Assembly (NCBI GenBank): GCA_038751255.1
Contig: JBCDGN010000088.1
Location: 1-16,140 of the forward strand
DNA length: 16,140 nucleotides
From: JANSYP01 sp038751255
GTDB taxonomy: Bacteria > Pseudomonadota > Alphaproteobacteria > Rhodobacterales > Rhodobacteraceae
Reading direction: 5' to 3'
Position 1 is the stretch's first letter, and each line of letters begins with the position of its first letter. A program made the translations under genes and the position numbers. Positions 6,789 to 14,800 of this stretch are shown piece after piece. Below the pieces are notes generated by a model. That model made no database searches. It was given only the letters and a program-made list of their open reading frames with translations, and was not told the DNA's origin.

Positions 6789-7813
6789 TGCGCGTTGGGG
6801 TAGAAGCCTTCGTAAATTGGCAACAGCGTCTCTCGTTCGAACAGGGATGACACGCTTGTCCCGCCCCAGATGTTCAACACCGCCTGGGCAAAGATCGGCG
6901 CTGTGGGAACGATGCGAATGTTTTCGGCATCGAGAACCGGTTGCGGGGCTTGGATTGTGTCTGTGATCACCAGACTTTGCATCTTACTTTGAGTGATGCG
7001 GCCCACCGCCGGACCGGAAAGAACGCCGTGCGAGATATAGGCATGGACCTCGGTCGCCCCTGCATCAATCAGCACTTCAGCAGCTTTGCAAAGAGTTCCG
7101 GCGGTGTCGCAAAGGTCGTCCACGATCAGGCAGGTTTTTCCGCTGACATCCCCAATAACGGTCATCTCAGCGACTTCACCCGGCTTCTCACGGCGCTTGT
7201 CCACGATTGCCAGTGGAGCGCCCACACGCAGCGCCAATTCCCGCGCGCGCGCCACACCACCTACATCGGGCGAGACAATCATCAGTTCGTCCAAGCGCCC
7301 ATCAAAGTGATGCTCAATATCCAATGCAAAGATCGGAGACGCATATAGATTGTCCACAGGGATGTCGAAAAACCCCTGAATTTGAGCTGCGTGCAGATCC
7401 ATGGTCAATACCCGCTCAATCCCCGCCTCTGTCAGCAGGTTTGCGATCAGCTTGGCTGAAATCGGCGTGCGCGCTTTCGTGCGGCGATCTTGGCGCGCAT
7501 ACCCCATATAGGGAATGACGGCCGTGATCCGCGCCGCCGAAGACCGTCGCAGGGCATCAGCAATGATCAAAAGCTCCATAAGATTGTCGTTAGCCGGGTT
7601 CGAGGTTGGCTGGATGATATACATGTCCTCGCCGCGGACATTCTCAAAAACCTCGACGAAAATTTCCTGGTCATTGAAACGCTCAACACGGGCATTGACC
7701 AGCCCCATTGACATACCGCGATGGACCGACATGCGCCGCGCGACGCCTTTGGCGAGTGGAACATTTGCGTTACCGGCAATAAGTTTGGGTTCGGTCAGGG
7801 TGCCTATAGTCAT
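6785..7813 (-). CDS. prs: Ribose-phosphate pyrophosphokinase (PRPP synthetase)
   Basis: 342 residues. It converts ribose 5-phosphate and ATP to PRPP, the precursor of purine, pyrimidine, histidine, tryptophan and NAD synthesis. Visible landmarks are NDNLMELL, the ATP-site YARQDRR (105-111), His141 in TMDLHAAQIQGFF, SPDVGGVARAR, the flexible-loop VDKRRE, and the PRPP-binding loop VDDLCDTAGT (231-240), in which DL-C replaces the more usual hydrophobic residues. It is about 25 residues longer than the E. coli enzyme, with an N-terminal extension and small insertions, as I recall for alphaproteobacterial Prs. The ATG at 7813 has AGGCGAG about 7 bases upstream. It shares 4 bp at its end with the RACo-like gene and diverges from the isomerase-like gene across 93 bp. 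Confidence 0.97.
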   Translation of the reverse strand: MTIGTLTEPKLIAGNANVPLAKGVARRMSVHRGMSMGLVNARVERFNDQEIFVEVFENVRGEDMYIIQPTSNPANDNLMELLIIADALRRSSAARITAVIPYMGYARQDRRTKARTPISAKLIANLLTEAGIERVLTMDLHAAQIQGFFDIPVDNLYASPIFALDIEHHFDGRLDELMIVSPDVGGVARARELALRVGAPLAIVDKRREKPGEVAEMTVIGDVSGKTCLIVDDLCDTAGTLCKAAEVLIDAGATEVHAYISHGVLSGPAVGRITQSKMQSLVITDTIQAPQPVLDAENIRIVPTAPIFAQAVLNIWGGTSVSSLFERETLLPIYEGFYPNAH

Positions 7814-7830
7814 ATGTCTCGCCTAACAAT

Positions 7831-7844
7831 GCCGCGAAAGCGGC
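7831..7844. repeat. Short GNRA-type hairpin between prs and the isomerase-like gene
   Basis: GCCGC-gaaa-GCGGC is a perfect 5-bp stem closed by a GAAA tetraloop as read on the plus strand. It has no adjacent T tract, so it is not an intrinsic terminator. It lies 17-30 bases upstream of the prs start and could be part of either 5' leader. Confidence 0.35.
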
Positions 7845-7906
7845 CGTTGACACCGCTTAGCACCGCCGCATGGTGATGCAACCATTCGGCAAAACGAGGG
7901 ACAGCA

Positions 7907-8503
7907 ATGACGCAGATCGACTACTATTTTTCGACTATTTCGCCCTTCACCTATTTGGCGCAAAACGGGCTAGAAGAGCTCGCCCAGCGGCAGGGGGCGA
8001 CGATCGCGTACAAACCGCTCGACATTTTTGCCCTTTTTGGACGCACCGGGGGGGTCCCTGTCAAAGAGCGTCACGAAAACCGCCAGGCCTATCGTCTGCA
8101 AGAACTGCGCCGTGGGGCCGCTAAGGCAGGTGTGACTTTGAACATGCCCGCTGCCTTTTGGCCCACGAACGGTGCGCCAAGCGCCTACGCGGTCATTGCG
8201 GCAGATCGCGATGGCAGCGGAAACACAGGCAAACTTGTCCAAGCCATTTTGCGTTCCTGCTTTGCCGAAGAAAAAGACGTGGCCGATGACGCGGTGATCA
8301 AGGCCTGCTTAACCGAGGCTGGTTTCGACCCTTCACTTGCGGACACAGGCATGCTGAGCTCTGCGGAGAGCTACGCGCAAAACCTCGAAGAAGGCGTCAA
8401 TCGCGGCGTTTTTGGCGCACCGTTTTACCTCGTCGGGGAAGAGCGCTTTTGGGGCCATGATCGACTGGCCGATTTGGAGCTTCATCTAGAAGGCAAGATT
8501 TGA
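7907..8503 (+). CDS. 2-hydroxychromene-2-carboxylate isomerase family protein (DsbA-like fold)
   Basis: 198 residues, the usual length for the family. The N-terminal motif YYFSTISPFTYLA carries the serine (Ser12) that takes the place of the thioredoxin CXXC and binds glutathione in characterised isomerases. The C-terminal block GVFGAPFYLVGEERFWGHDRL has the family's cis-proline loop (GAPFY). An all-helical insertion fills residues 60-170. Characterised members isomerise 2-hydroxychromene-2-carboxylate in naphthalene degradation. No aromatic-degradation genes are near, so the physiological substrate here is unknown, and a general glutathione-dependent kappa-class GST-like role is equally possible. 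The ATG at 7907 has a GAGGGA RBS. The stop is 4 bp from the end of the convergent aldolase gene. Confidence 0.9.
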   Translation: MTQIDYYFSTISPFTYLAQNGLEELAQRQGATIAYKPLDIFALFGRTGGVPVKERHENRQAYRLQELRRGAAKAGVTLNMPAAFWPTNGAPSAYAVIAADRDGSGNTGKLVQAILRSCFAEEKDVADDAVIKACLTEAGFDPSLADTGMLSSAESYAQNLEEGVNRGVFGAPFYLVGEERFWGHDRLADLELHLEGKI

Positions 8504-8507
8504 CCCG

Positions 8508-9557
8508 TCAGCTTTCAAAATGGCGCAGGAAAGCCTCTGTGGCTTCAGGCGCAGCCGACCAATCGCAAACCATTCGGGCAACCAAGCGTTCATCGAGATC
8601 ATCGCCGTCCAGATCGTCATTCCAGACATAATAGGCGGCACCTGCTTGCTGGAGACGGTGATGAATGCGGCGCGGCCAATCGGCGAAAAGCGTATTGATC
8701 ACCGGTGCGTGGTGCATGTGCACCCGCCCAGTTTTCTCAAGTCCCGCCGCGAGGGCCGCCGCAGCGGCATTTGACCGGGTGGCCAAATCAAGCCAGAGCC
8801 CATCAGCAAGATAGGCCGCCATCTGCGCGCCCAAATAGCGCTGTTTCGAAAAGAGATGCCCGCCGCGCTTGCGACGTAACTCGAACTCCCAAGCTGGGGC
8901 GGGATCAAAAAACACCACGGCCTCGGCACCGAGAAGCCCGTTTTTCGTACCACCAAAACTGACGACGTCCACGCCCGCTTTCCAAGTCATTTCTGCAGGG
9001 CTCACATCGAAGGCCACAAGTGCGTTTGCAAGCCGCGCGCCATCGAGATGCACAGGCAAATCGAAGCTTTTGGCAACATCGCAAAGCACTTTGATTTGGT
9101 CAGGTGTATAGGCTGTGCCACGCTCAGTGCCTTGGCTGATCGAGACAGGTCCCCGTTGGACGCTGTGCACAACATTGCTCGGCTGGGCGGAAATTGTCGC
9201 GTGCAACGCCTCTGGGTCCATAAGGCCTTGGCTTTCTCGCACGAGCATCAGCTTTGAGCCACCGGTATAGAATTCCGGTGCACCGCACTCATCCTCATGA
9301 ATATGCGAAACATCACTGCAGAATATCATCTGCCAAGGTTTGCTGAGACAGGCCAAGGCCAACGCATTCGCGGCGGTGCCGATGCCCACCAAATAGACTG
9401 CGGCCTGAGGTGCCTCGAACACCTCCCGGATCTTGGCGCAAGCGGCCTCGGTCCAAGGATCGGCGCCATAGGGCATGGCGTAGCCAGTATTGGCCTCCAT
9501 CAAAGCGTCCATAATCTTCGGATGCGAGGGGCCGGTGTTGTCAGAGGCGAACTGCAT
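8508..9557 (-). CDS. ltaE: Low-specificity L-threonine aldolase
   Basis: 349 residues of the fold-type I PLP beta-eliminating lyase / threonine aldolase family. The Schiff-base lysine is Lys205 in SFGGTKNG, the PLP-nitrogen aspartate is Asp172 in HLDGARLANA, and the ring-stacking histidine region is SDVSHIHEDECGA (81-93). The N-terminal FASDNTGP is also typical. The enzyme cleaves L-threonine or L-allo-threonine to glycine and acetaldehyde. The ATG at 9557 overlaps the TAA of the upstream ycgN by one base (TAATG), and GAGG lies about 8 bases before it inside ycgN. Translation of the two is therefore probably coupled. It is the last gene of the five-gene minus-strand run. No terminator hairpin is evident before the convergent isomerase gene. 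Confidence 0.95.
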   Translation of the reverse strand: MQFASDNTGPSHPKIMDALMEANTGYAMPYGADPWTEAACAKIREVFEAPQAAVYLVGIGTAANALALACLSKPWQMIFCSDVSHIHEDECGAPEFYTGGSKLMLVRESQGLMDPEALHATISAQPSNVVHSVQRGPVSISQGTERGTAYTPDQIKVLCDVAKSFDLPVHLDGARLANALVAFDVSPAEMTWKAGVDVVSFGGTKNGLLGAEAVVFFDPAPAWEFELRRKRGGHLFSKQRYLGAQMAAYLADGLWLDLATRSNAAAAALAAGLEKTGRVHMHHAPVINTLFADWPRRIHHRLQQAGAAYYVWNDDLDGDDLDERLVARMVCDWSAAPEATEAFLRHFES

Positions 9558-10012
9558 TAGGGGTCCTCAATGATGTACTCCTCCCAGTCGTCTTCCGGGA
9601 CGACGAGTTCGCTTACTGTCCGGTTTTTGACCGATTGGCCAGCCTCATGCACCGAGTTTGGATCGCCCGTGATCAGAGGATGCCAATTGGGGAGTTCCCG
9701 GCCTTCGTAGAGCAAACGATAGGCGCAAGTCTGCGGCATCCAGTAAGCGCTCTGCGGAAGGGTGGTTGGGGTGAGGAAAACGCATTCCGGCACATGCCGC
9801 CGCCGATTGGCATAGTCCGCGCAACGACAGCTTTCTGCGTCGAGCAGCCGACAGGCGACCGAAGTGAAGGCGACTTCAGCGGTGTCGGGATCCTCCAACT
9901 TGTTGAGACAGCACTTGCCGCAACCGTCGCATAGCGCCTCCCACTCCGCGCTGTTCAGATCGCTCAGGCGCAGTCTCTCCCAGAACCGGGGGCGGAGCGG
10001 CGGCGCGGTCAA
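9557..10012 (-). CDS. ycgN: YcgN family cysteine-cluster protein (UPF0260)
   Basis: 151 residues, very similar throughout to what I recall of E. coli YcgN: FWE near the N-terminus, AEWEALCDGCGKCC, TSVACRLLD, TCAYRLLYEG and LPNWHPLITGD. Cysteines at 28, 31, 34, 35, 54, 62, 64, 77 and 96 make the cysteine cluster expected to bind zinc or an iron-sulfur centre. The function is not established. The start is TTG at 10012. Upstream codons offer no ATG or GTG close by, and the first in-frame residues match the family, so TTG is the best choice, with AGG a few bases upstream. The TTG overlaps the ribF TGA by two bases, so its translation is likely coupled to ribF. Its stop overlaps the ltaE start. 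Confidence 0.93.
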   Translation of the reverse strand: MTAPPLRPRFWERLRLSDLNSAEWEALCDGCGKCCLNKLEDPDTAEVAFTSVACRLLDAESCRCADYANRRRHVPECVFLTPTTLPQSAYWMPQTCAYRLLYEGRELPNWHPLITGDPNSVHEAGQSVKNRTVSELVVPEDDWEEYIIEDP

Positions 10013-10953
10013 AGACCTGCCAAAGCCGCCCGAGCTGCGGCACTGTCTTGATCCATCTGGTCGACAAGCGCGCTCATTGTGTCAAAGCGTTGCTCTGGCC
10101 TGAGATATTCCACAAGTCCCACCGACAAATGCTTGCCATAAAGATCCCCGGAAAAATCGAAGAGATAGGTTTCGAGATTGGGCTTGTTTTCCCCAAACAT
10201 GGGCCGCACTCCAAGCGACGCGACACCATCATACTGCCCTTTCTGAGCACCGCTAAGAACCTCAACCGTGACCGCATAGACGCCAAAGCGCGGCAAATGC
10301 AATCCATCAAGGGACATATTCGCCGTTGGGTAGCCAAGCTCGCGACCACGTTTTTCGCCATGAAGCACGGGGCCTTCGATCCTATGCCAGTGCCCTAACA
10401 TGGTGCGCGCATCTTTCGGGCGCCCTTCGGCCAAGGCCTCGCGAATGCGGCTCGAAGAAACCGGTCCGACTTCAGTCTCTAGCGTCAAAAGCGGCGCGAT
10501 TGTTGTGCCGAAATGCATCTCTACGCCAAAGCGTTCAAGGTCTTCGGTCGTCCCTGTGCGTCCTTTGCCGAAACAAAAATCGGCACCGACCACCACATGT
10601 TTCAAGCCGAGGCCTTCGACGAGGACGCGCCGCGCAAACGCGTCAGGCTCCAACGCAGCCATGGCAGCGTCAAAGGGCAAAAGGTAAAGCTGATCCACTC
10701 CCATATTGGCCAAGCGGCTCGCTTTTGCCTCCGCATTCATAAGGCGGATATCTGTCCGGTCGGGCCTAAAAAACATCCTTGGATGAGGCTCGAACGTGAC
10801 CACGCCAAGCGGCGCGCCGATTTCTTCCGCCGCCTTCCGTGCCAATTCAATCACCGAGTGATGCCCCAGATGCACCCCATCGAAATTGCCGATGGCTGCA
10901 CTTGCGCCGCGGGCATCAGGTGCAAGATCGGTATAGGTGTCGAAGATGTGCAT
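10009..10953 (-). CDS. ribF: Bifunctional riboflavin kinase / FAD synthetase
   Basis: 314 residues from ATG 10953. The N-terminal FMN adenylyltransferase domain has the nucleotide-binding GNFDGVHLGHH (22-32), then TFEPHPRMFF, the VVVGADFCFGKGRTG loop and SSSRIREAL. The C-terminal riboflavin kinase domain has GRELGYPTANMSL and GVASLGVRPMFG. The enzyme phosphorylates riboflavin to FMN and adenylylates FMN to FAD. I prefer ATG 10953 because it puts GNFDGVH at the same distance from the N-terminus as in E. coli RibF and has AGGG just upstream. An in-frame GTG at 10968 (MITGP...) has AAGGG upstream and would add five residues. Either start is only 1-17 bp from the MaoC gene stop. The TGA overlaps the TTG start of ycgN. 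Confidence 0.95.
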   Translation of the reverse strand: MHIFDTYTDLAPDARGASAAIGNFDGVHLGHHSVIELARKAAEEIGAPLGVVTFEPHPRMFFRPDRTDIRLMNAEAKASRLANMGVDQLYLLPFDAAMAALEPDAFARRVLVEGLGLKHVVVGADFCFGKGRTGTTEDLERFGVEMHFGTTIAPLLTLETEVGPVSSSRIREALAEGRPKDARTMLGHWHRIEGPVLHGEKRGRELGYPTANMSLDGLHLPRFGVYAVTVEVLSGAQKGQYDGVASLGVRPMFGENKPNLETYLFDFSGDLYGKHLSVGLVEYLRPEQRFDTMSALVDQMDQDSAAARAALAGL

Positions 10954-10969
10954 CGGCCCTGTGATCACG

Positions 10970-11395
10970 TTAGCCCTTACGAGGCGCGAGGACCTTTGCT
11001 TCCCCAGTGATCACCACGGTCTCTCCGACCTTCGCTTTACAGTCTAGGGTGACATGCGCCTTTTCAAGGTCCACCTTGGTCACCTCGATCGTTGCAAGCA
11101 CAGTCGCTCCGACCGGGACAGGCGCGGTGAACTGAAGAGTCTGCGAAAGATAGATAGATCCATGACCTGGCAAACGTTCGCCGATCAGCGCAGAAAAAAG
11201 GCTCGCTGACAACATTCCGTGGGCAATGCGCTTTTTGAAGATTGAGGCCTCGCCTGCCGCTTGGTCGAGATGGATTGGGTTATGATCGTCACTGACTTCG
11301 GCGAACTTGTGGACAATATCATCCGATATCACCTTGCTGAGCTCGCGGGTCATGCCGACTACAATGTCTTCCAAAAAAACCGTTCCGACACTCAC
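10970..11395 (-). CDS. MaoC family dehydratase ((R)-specific enoyl-CoA hydratase-like)
   Basis: 141 residues with a single hotdog fold. The hydratase-2 signature is SDDHNPIHLD (35-44), with the catalytic Asp37 and His42 aligned to the Asp/His pair of PhaJ. It is followed by IFKKRIAHGMLSASLFSALIGERLPG, the central helix and subunit interface. Family members hydrate trans-2-enoyl-CoA to (R)-3-hydroxyacyl-CoA, often feeding polyhydroxyalkanoate synthesis, but the actual acyl-CoA here cannot be read. The start is GTG (11393-11395) with a very good AGGGGAG RBS about 6-8 bases upstream. It lies 73 bp downstream of the HAD gene and directly upstream of ribF. No PHA genes are in the window. Confidence 0.93.
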   Translation of the reverse strand: MSVGTVFLEDIVVGMTRELSKVISDDIVHKFAEVSDDHNPIHLDQAAGEASIFKKRIAHGMLSASLFSALIGERLPGHGSIYLSQTLQFTAPVPVGATVLATIEVTKVDLEKAHVTLDCKAKVGETVVITGEAKVLAPRKG

Positions 11396-11468
11396 GACTC
11401 TCTCCCCTTGTGCAACGCGCAGTGTGTGAAAGTGCTGTCGCTTTGTGGTGTCAAAGGCAAGCCGCAGA

Positions 11469-12356
11469 TCACCTCAGAAATCCAATCGCGTGGCTCGGTG
11501 ACAATTGGTCCGCCGCTAGGAACGCTTTCAGCCTATGAGGGTCCGGAGAACCCGCTGGCGCAGTCTCCGTCGCATCTGCGGCAAGACCGCCAGTAACAAA
11601 GAGACAGTCCAAGCCTTCGCCCAAAGCACCCGACACATCCGTCATCGGACCGTCACCAATTGCCAAGACGCGGTCCCGCGGGACATCACGCAGCGCAGCA
11701 AGACGGCGAAAGGCCAGATCATAAATCGGCGGATGGGGCTTACCGAAGTAAAGGCTCTCTCCCCCCATTTGCGTGTAGAGTTGCGCCAAGGCGCCCGCGC
11801 AGTAAACCCGATCTGGGCCGCGATCGACCACCACATCGGGATTGGCACATAGAAGCTTTAGACCGCGGGCCTTCGCCGATAAAAAACGACCGCGATAGTC
11901 TTCGGGTGTTTCGGTCACATCATCGAACAGACCAGTGCATACAATCCCTTCTGCATCCTCAAAACTCACGCGCTCCGGTGGTGTCTCATTCACTAACTCT
12001 GGCGCTAGATCGGTGAAAAACGCCAAGTCACGCTCAGGTCCGAGCCAATAGACCTTACGCCCCACGGCGCCCCGCATCATAGCAGCCTGCGCACTGTCGC
12101 CAGAGGTTGCGACTTCGTCGTAGCAATCACGTGGTGCCCCAAGACCATCTAGCTGCACCATTACCTGAGGTTTCGGCCGGGGTGAATTGGTCAGAAGAAG
12201 AACAAGGCCTCCTTCTGCCCGAAATGCCCGCAAAGCTTCAACCGCTTCAGGGAAGACCGTCACGCCATTATGCAAACATCCCCAAAGATCGCAGAACACC
12301 GCATCGTAGTCCGATGAAATTTCTGCAAGTGCATTGACGATACGCGTCACGACCAT
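11469..12356 (-). CDS. TIGR01459-type HAD superfamily (class IIA) hydrolase
   Basis: 295 residues. Motif I is FCDLWGCLHNG (21-31), with nucleophile Asp23. The usual second aspartate of DxD is replaced by tryptophan, as is normal for the TIGR01459 group (DxWG). Motif II is LLTNSPRP (54-61), the lysine motif YFGKPHPPIYD, and motif IV GDGPMTDVSGA. A class IIA (NagD-like) cap lies between motifs II and III. It should be a phosphatase on a small phosphorylated metabolite. Lying upstream of ribF, it might act on FMN or another nucleotide, but that is only inference from context. The ATG at 12356 has a weak RBS, and no better start is visible. It is the first gene of the minus-strand run and diverges from the transporter fusion across 227 bp. 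Confidence 0.9.
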   Translation of the reverse strand: MVVTRIVNALAEISSDYDAVFCDLWGCLHNGVTVFPEAVEALRAFRAEGGLVLLLTNSPRPKPQVMVQLDGLGAPRDCYDEVATSGDSAQAAMMRGAVGRKVYWLGPERDLAFFTDLAPELVNETPPERVSFEDAEGIVCTGLFDDVTETPEDYRGRFLSAKARGLKLLCANPDVVVDRGPDRVYCAGALAQLYTQMGGESLYFGKPHPPIYDLAFRRLAALRDVPRDRVLAIGDGPMTDVSGALGEGLDCLFVTGGLAADATETAPAGSPDPHRLKAFLAADQLSPSHAIGFLR

Positions 12357-12583
12357 GGTCCAGCACGCAGGGGCAGAAATAGTGCAATCATCAAAAGAGG
12401 TGTCTTTCCAACAGGTGCCGTGGACAACAGAAGCTCGGTGATGGGTAAATAGCGCGCATCAAAACAAAGCGCATCTAGAAAGTGATCATTCTGGTTGCAG
12501 TCGTTAAAGCTTAGGCTAGAAGTCAACACATCATCTGCTAAGTTGCCAGCGAGCCGTCAAAAGAGACGTAGATGCGAGTATAA
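12357..12583. promoter_or_regulatory. Divergent promoter region of the HAD gene and the transporter fusion
   Basis: This 227-bp gap between opposite start codons should hold both promoters. On the plus strand TTGCAG, a 16-bp spacer and TAGAAG (around 12495-12522) form a weak candidate promoter. The 60-codon minus-strand frame in the gap has no RBS and no recognisable homology, and I do not call it a gene. Confidence 0.35.
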
Positions 12584-14752
12584 ATGCGCCATAGATTTCT
12601 TCCTTTATGGGTTCTCATCGGCGCGGTGGTCGGTGTGATCATTGGGATCTTCAGTCCCAAAATCGCGACAGTAATCGACCCCGTTGGCGACGTCTACATC
12701 CGGCTCATGGAAGTTGTGGTGTTGCCCTATCTGATCGCTTCGCTCATGCTAGGCTTGGGGCAGCTTACACCCAGCACAGCGAAACGGCTGCTGCAACACA
12801 GCTGGATTGCGTATATTTTTCTGTGGGTTTCGGCGTTTGCGATAATACTCGTCGCAGCAGCCACTGCGCCAACCGTCGCAAGGACCCCGGTGGTCAACTT
12901 CACAAGCCAACCTGAAGGCATTCAACCGCTTAAGTCGCTGGTTGATTTGGTGATTCCAGACAATCTCTTTGCTGCGTTGGCCCAAAACTACGTCCCCTCT
13001 ATCGTCGTAGTCGCGATCATCTTTGGCATTGCACTACAGTTTGTTGAAGAGAAGAATGCGGTTTTGGGGTTGCTCCGCGCACTTCAAAAAGCCTGTGTAA
13101 CCATTTGGAATTGGGTTGTTTTTCTCGCTCCGGTTGGCGTCTGCGCGCTGCTAGCAGGAACGATCAACAACGCCAATTTCAGCGAGCTTCTGGCATTGTC
13201 GATCTATATGGCCGTGGTCACAAGCGCTGCGCTTTTATTGGCATTTTTGGTTTTTCCAATGTTGCTCGCAGCGCTGACCCCAGTGGGATATTGGGAAATC
13301 CTGTCGGCGCTCAAGAATGCCTTTCTGATCGCGTTTGTAACAACCCTTTCCGTAGCTGCCCTTCCGATGATCCAAGCTGCGGTGGACAAACTCGCGCAAA
13401 AGGACGTGGGATCCCAGGACCCCATCGAGCGACGCGAAATTGTGCAGACGACATTGTCGGTCAGCTATCCGCTGGCTCAGGTCGGAAACTTCTTTATTCT
13501 TGCGTTCCTGCTCTACGCCTCTTTCTACTTCTTTGTGCCCATCCAAGGCCCCCAACTTTTTGCTCTGCCGGGGATGACCTTGATCTCTGGTATCGGCTCG
13601 CCGTCTTCTTCGATCGGAGCGGTGAGTTTTCTATCGGGATGGCTCGGTCTGCCGTCGCTCGCAACAGACCTTTATGTCGAGACGATGACAGTCACCCGCT
13701 ATGCCCAGGTGCTCGCCTCGGTTTCAGCCTTTGCCTTTGTAACCATCCTGGTCACTTTTAACTTTTACGGACGCCTGCAGTTTCGCCCGCGTCGTTTCAT
13801 CGCGATGCTCATCGTAAGCGCTGGATGCGCCGCTGGGATCGGGTCCTTGGGTCAACTTGGGGGAGAGAGCATCCCCCTGCATTCTGAGACCAACTACCGC
13901 ACGATGGGACTGCCAAGCAGCATCCAAACACTGAGCGATGCCAATATCAGCGACCGTATCGGTTTAGAACGCGACGCCAATACAAGAATTCCAAGCCGAA
14001 GTGGCTCGCAAACCGGGCTCTCAGGTATTCAGAGCGAAGGCAAAATCCGTATCGGATTCAATCCGAAGGTATTGCCATTCACCTATATCAATTCCGAAGG
14101 CAGACTGGTTGGCTATGATGTTGAACTGATTTATCGCTTCGCTTGGGACATGAATGTCGAGTTGGAGTTCATTCCTTACAATTGGGAAACACTGCAGGAC
14201 GATCTAAAGGCGTCAAAATTCGATCTCGCGATTGGCGGTCTTTACATCACTGAAGAGAGGCTGGAGGACCTGACCGCCAGCAATCCCTATTACGAGAACC
14301 CGCTCGCGCTGATCGTGCGCCATGAGCAGGTGGATGACTACGCCTCACGAGATCAAATCAATGGCATCGAAAATCTAACAATCGCTGTCTTCGACGATCC
14401 TGTACTGCTGCCGCTTGCCAAGCGAAGCTTTCCAAAAGCAACCATAAAGGTAGTACCAAATTACGACAAGTTGAGTTCAATGCACGAGGTCGACGCCGCT
14501 ATCTGGACGCTTGAACAGGCGCGTGCCTATGCGGTTTCCAATACCGGCTACGCCGCGGTTGTCCCGAAAGACATGGCCACGCGCTTTCTTTTTGGCTACC
14601 TGATGTCACAGGACTCGTTACTGCTGGTGGATTACCTGAACTTCTGGCTGAACATACAGAAGTCGAACGGCACACTCGAGGATATGGAAAAACGATGGAT
14701 CGACCCAGCGATCGATCAAAGCTCACAAAGTACGCCAGCGGGAACTCTCTGA
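12584..14752 (+). CDS. Cation:dicarboxylate symporter (SDF/DAACS) fused to a periplasmic solute-binding domain
   Basis: 722 residues. Residues 1-400 have the SDF/DAACS layout: six hydrophobic helices (about 7-24, 40-60, 73-96, 137-152, 174-192, 203-231), a serine/threonine hairpin HP1 (FVTTLSVAALP, 251-261), TM7 (about 292-318), HP2 (SGIGSPSSSIG, 335-345) and TM8 (372-394). One more helix (404-424) would carry the chain outside. After a polar linker (430-484) comes an SBP_bac_3-type domain (485-705) with RIGFNPKVLPFTY, the signature LVGYDVELIYRFA and FDLAIGGLYITEERL, ending at KRWIDPA. The expected TM7 NMDGT motif reads AQVGN (298-302), and TM8 lacks the conserved D...N residues. Coupling and substrate may therefore differ from GltP, or the membrane part may work as a sensor. 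The binding domain suggests an amino acid or carboxylate ligand. The RBS is weak. An IS3 relic follows the stop. Confidence 0.88.
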   Translation: MRHRFLPLWVLIGAVVGVIIGIFSPKIATVIDPVGDVYIRLMEVVVLPYLIASLMLGLGQLTPSTAKRLLQHSWIAYIFLWVSAFAIILVAAATAPTVARTPVVNFTSQPEGIQPLKSLVDLVIPDNLFAALAQNYVPSIVVVAIIFGIALQFVEEKNAVLGLLRALQKACVTIWNWVVFLAPVGVCALLAGTINNANFSELLALSIYMAVVTSAALLLAFLVFPMLLAALTPVGYWEILSALKNAFLIAFVTTLSVAALPMIQAAVDKLAQKDVGSQDPIERREIVQTTLSVSYPLAQVGNFFILAFLLYASFYFFVPIQGPQLFALPGMTLISGIGSPSSSIGAVSFLSGWLGLPSLATDLYVETMTVTRYAQVLASVSAFAFVTILVTFNFYGRLQFRPRRFIAMLIVSAGCAAGIGSLGQLGGESIPLHSETNYRTMGLPSSIQTLSDANISDRIGLERDANTRIPSRSGSQTGLSGIQSEGKIRIGFNPKVLPFTYINSEGRLVGYDVELIYRFAWDMNVELEFIPYNWETLQDDLKASKFDLAIGGLYITEERLEDLTASNPYYENPLALIVRHEQVDDYASRDQINGIENLTIAVFDDPVLLPLAKRSFPKATIKVVPNYDKLSSMHEVDAAIWTLEQARAYAVSNTGYAAVVPKDMATRFLFGYLMSQDSLLLVDYLNFWLNIQKSNGTLEDMEKRWIDPAIDQSSQSTPAGTL

Positions 14753-14800
14753 GAGGTGACGGCGCCGTCCCTATATTGGTCGACGCTCAAGTGACTGAGA

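Noticed and set aside
12347..12529. 60-codon minus-strand frame in the gap upstream of the HAD gene.
   Set aside because: It has no RBS or homology and overlaps the HAD start region. Treated as non-coding promoter DNA.
14758..14769. Perfect palindrome GACGGCGCCGTC after the transporter stop as a terminator.
   Set aside because: It has no loop and no T tract. The real terminator candidate is the hairpin at 15153-15192.
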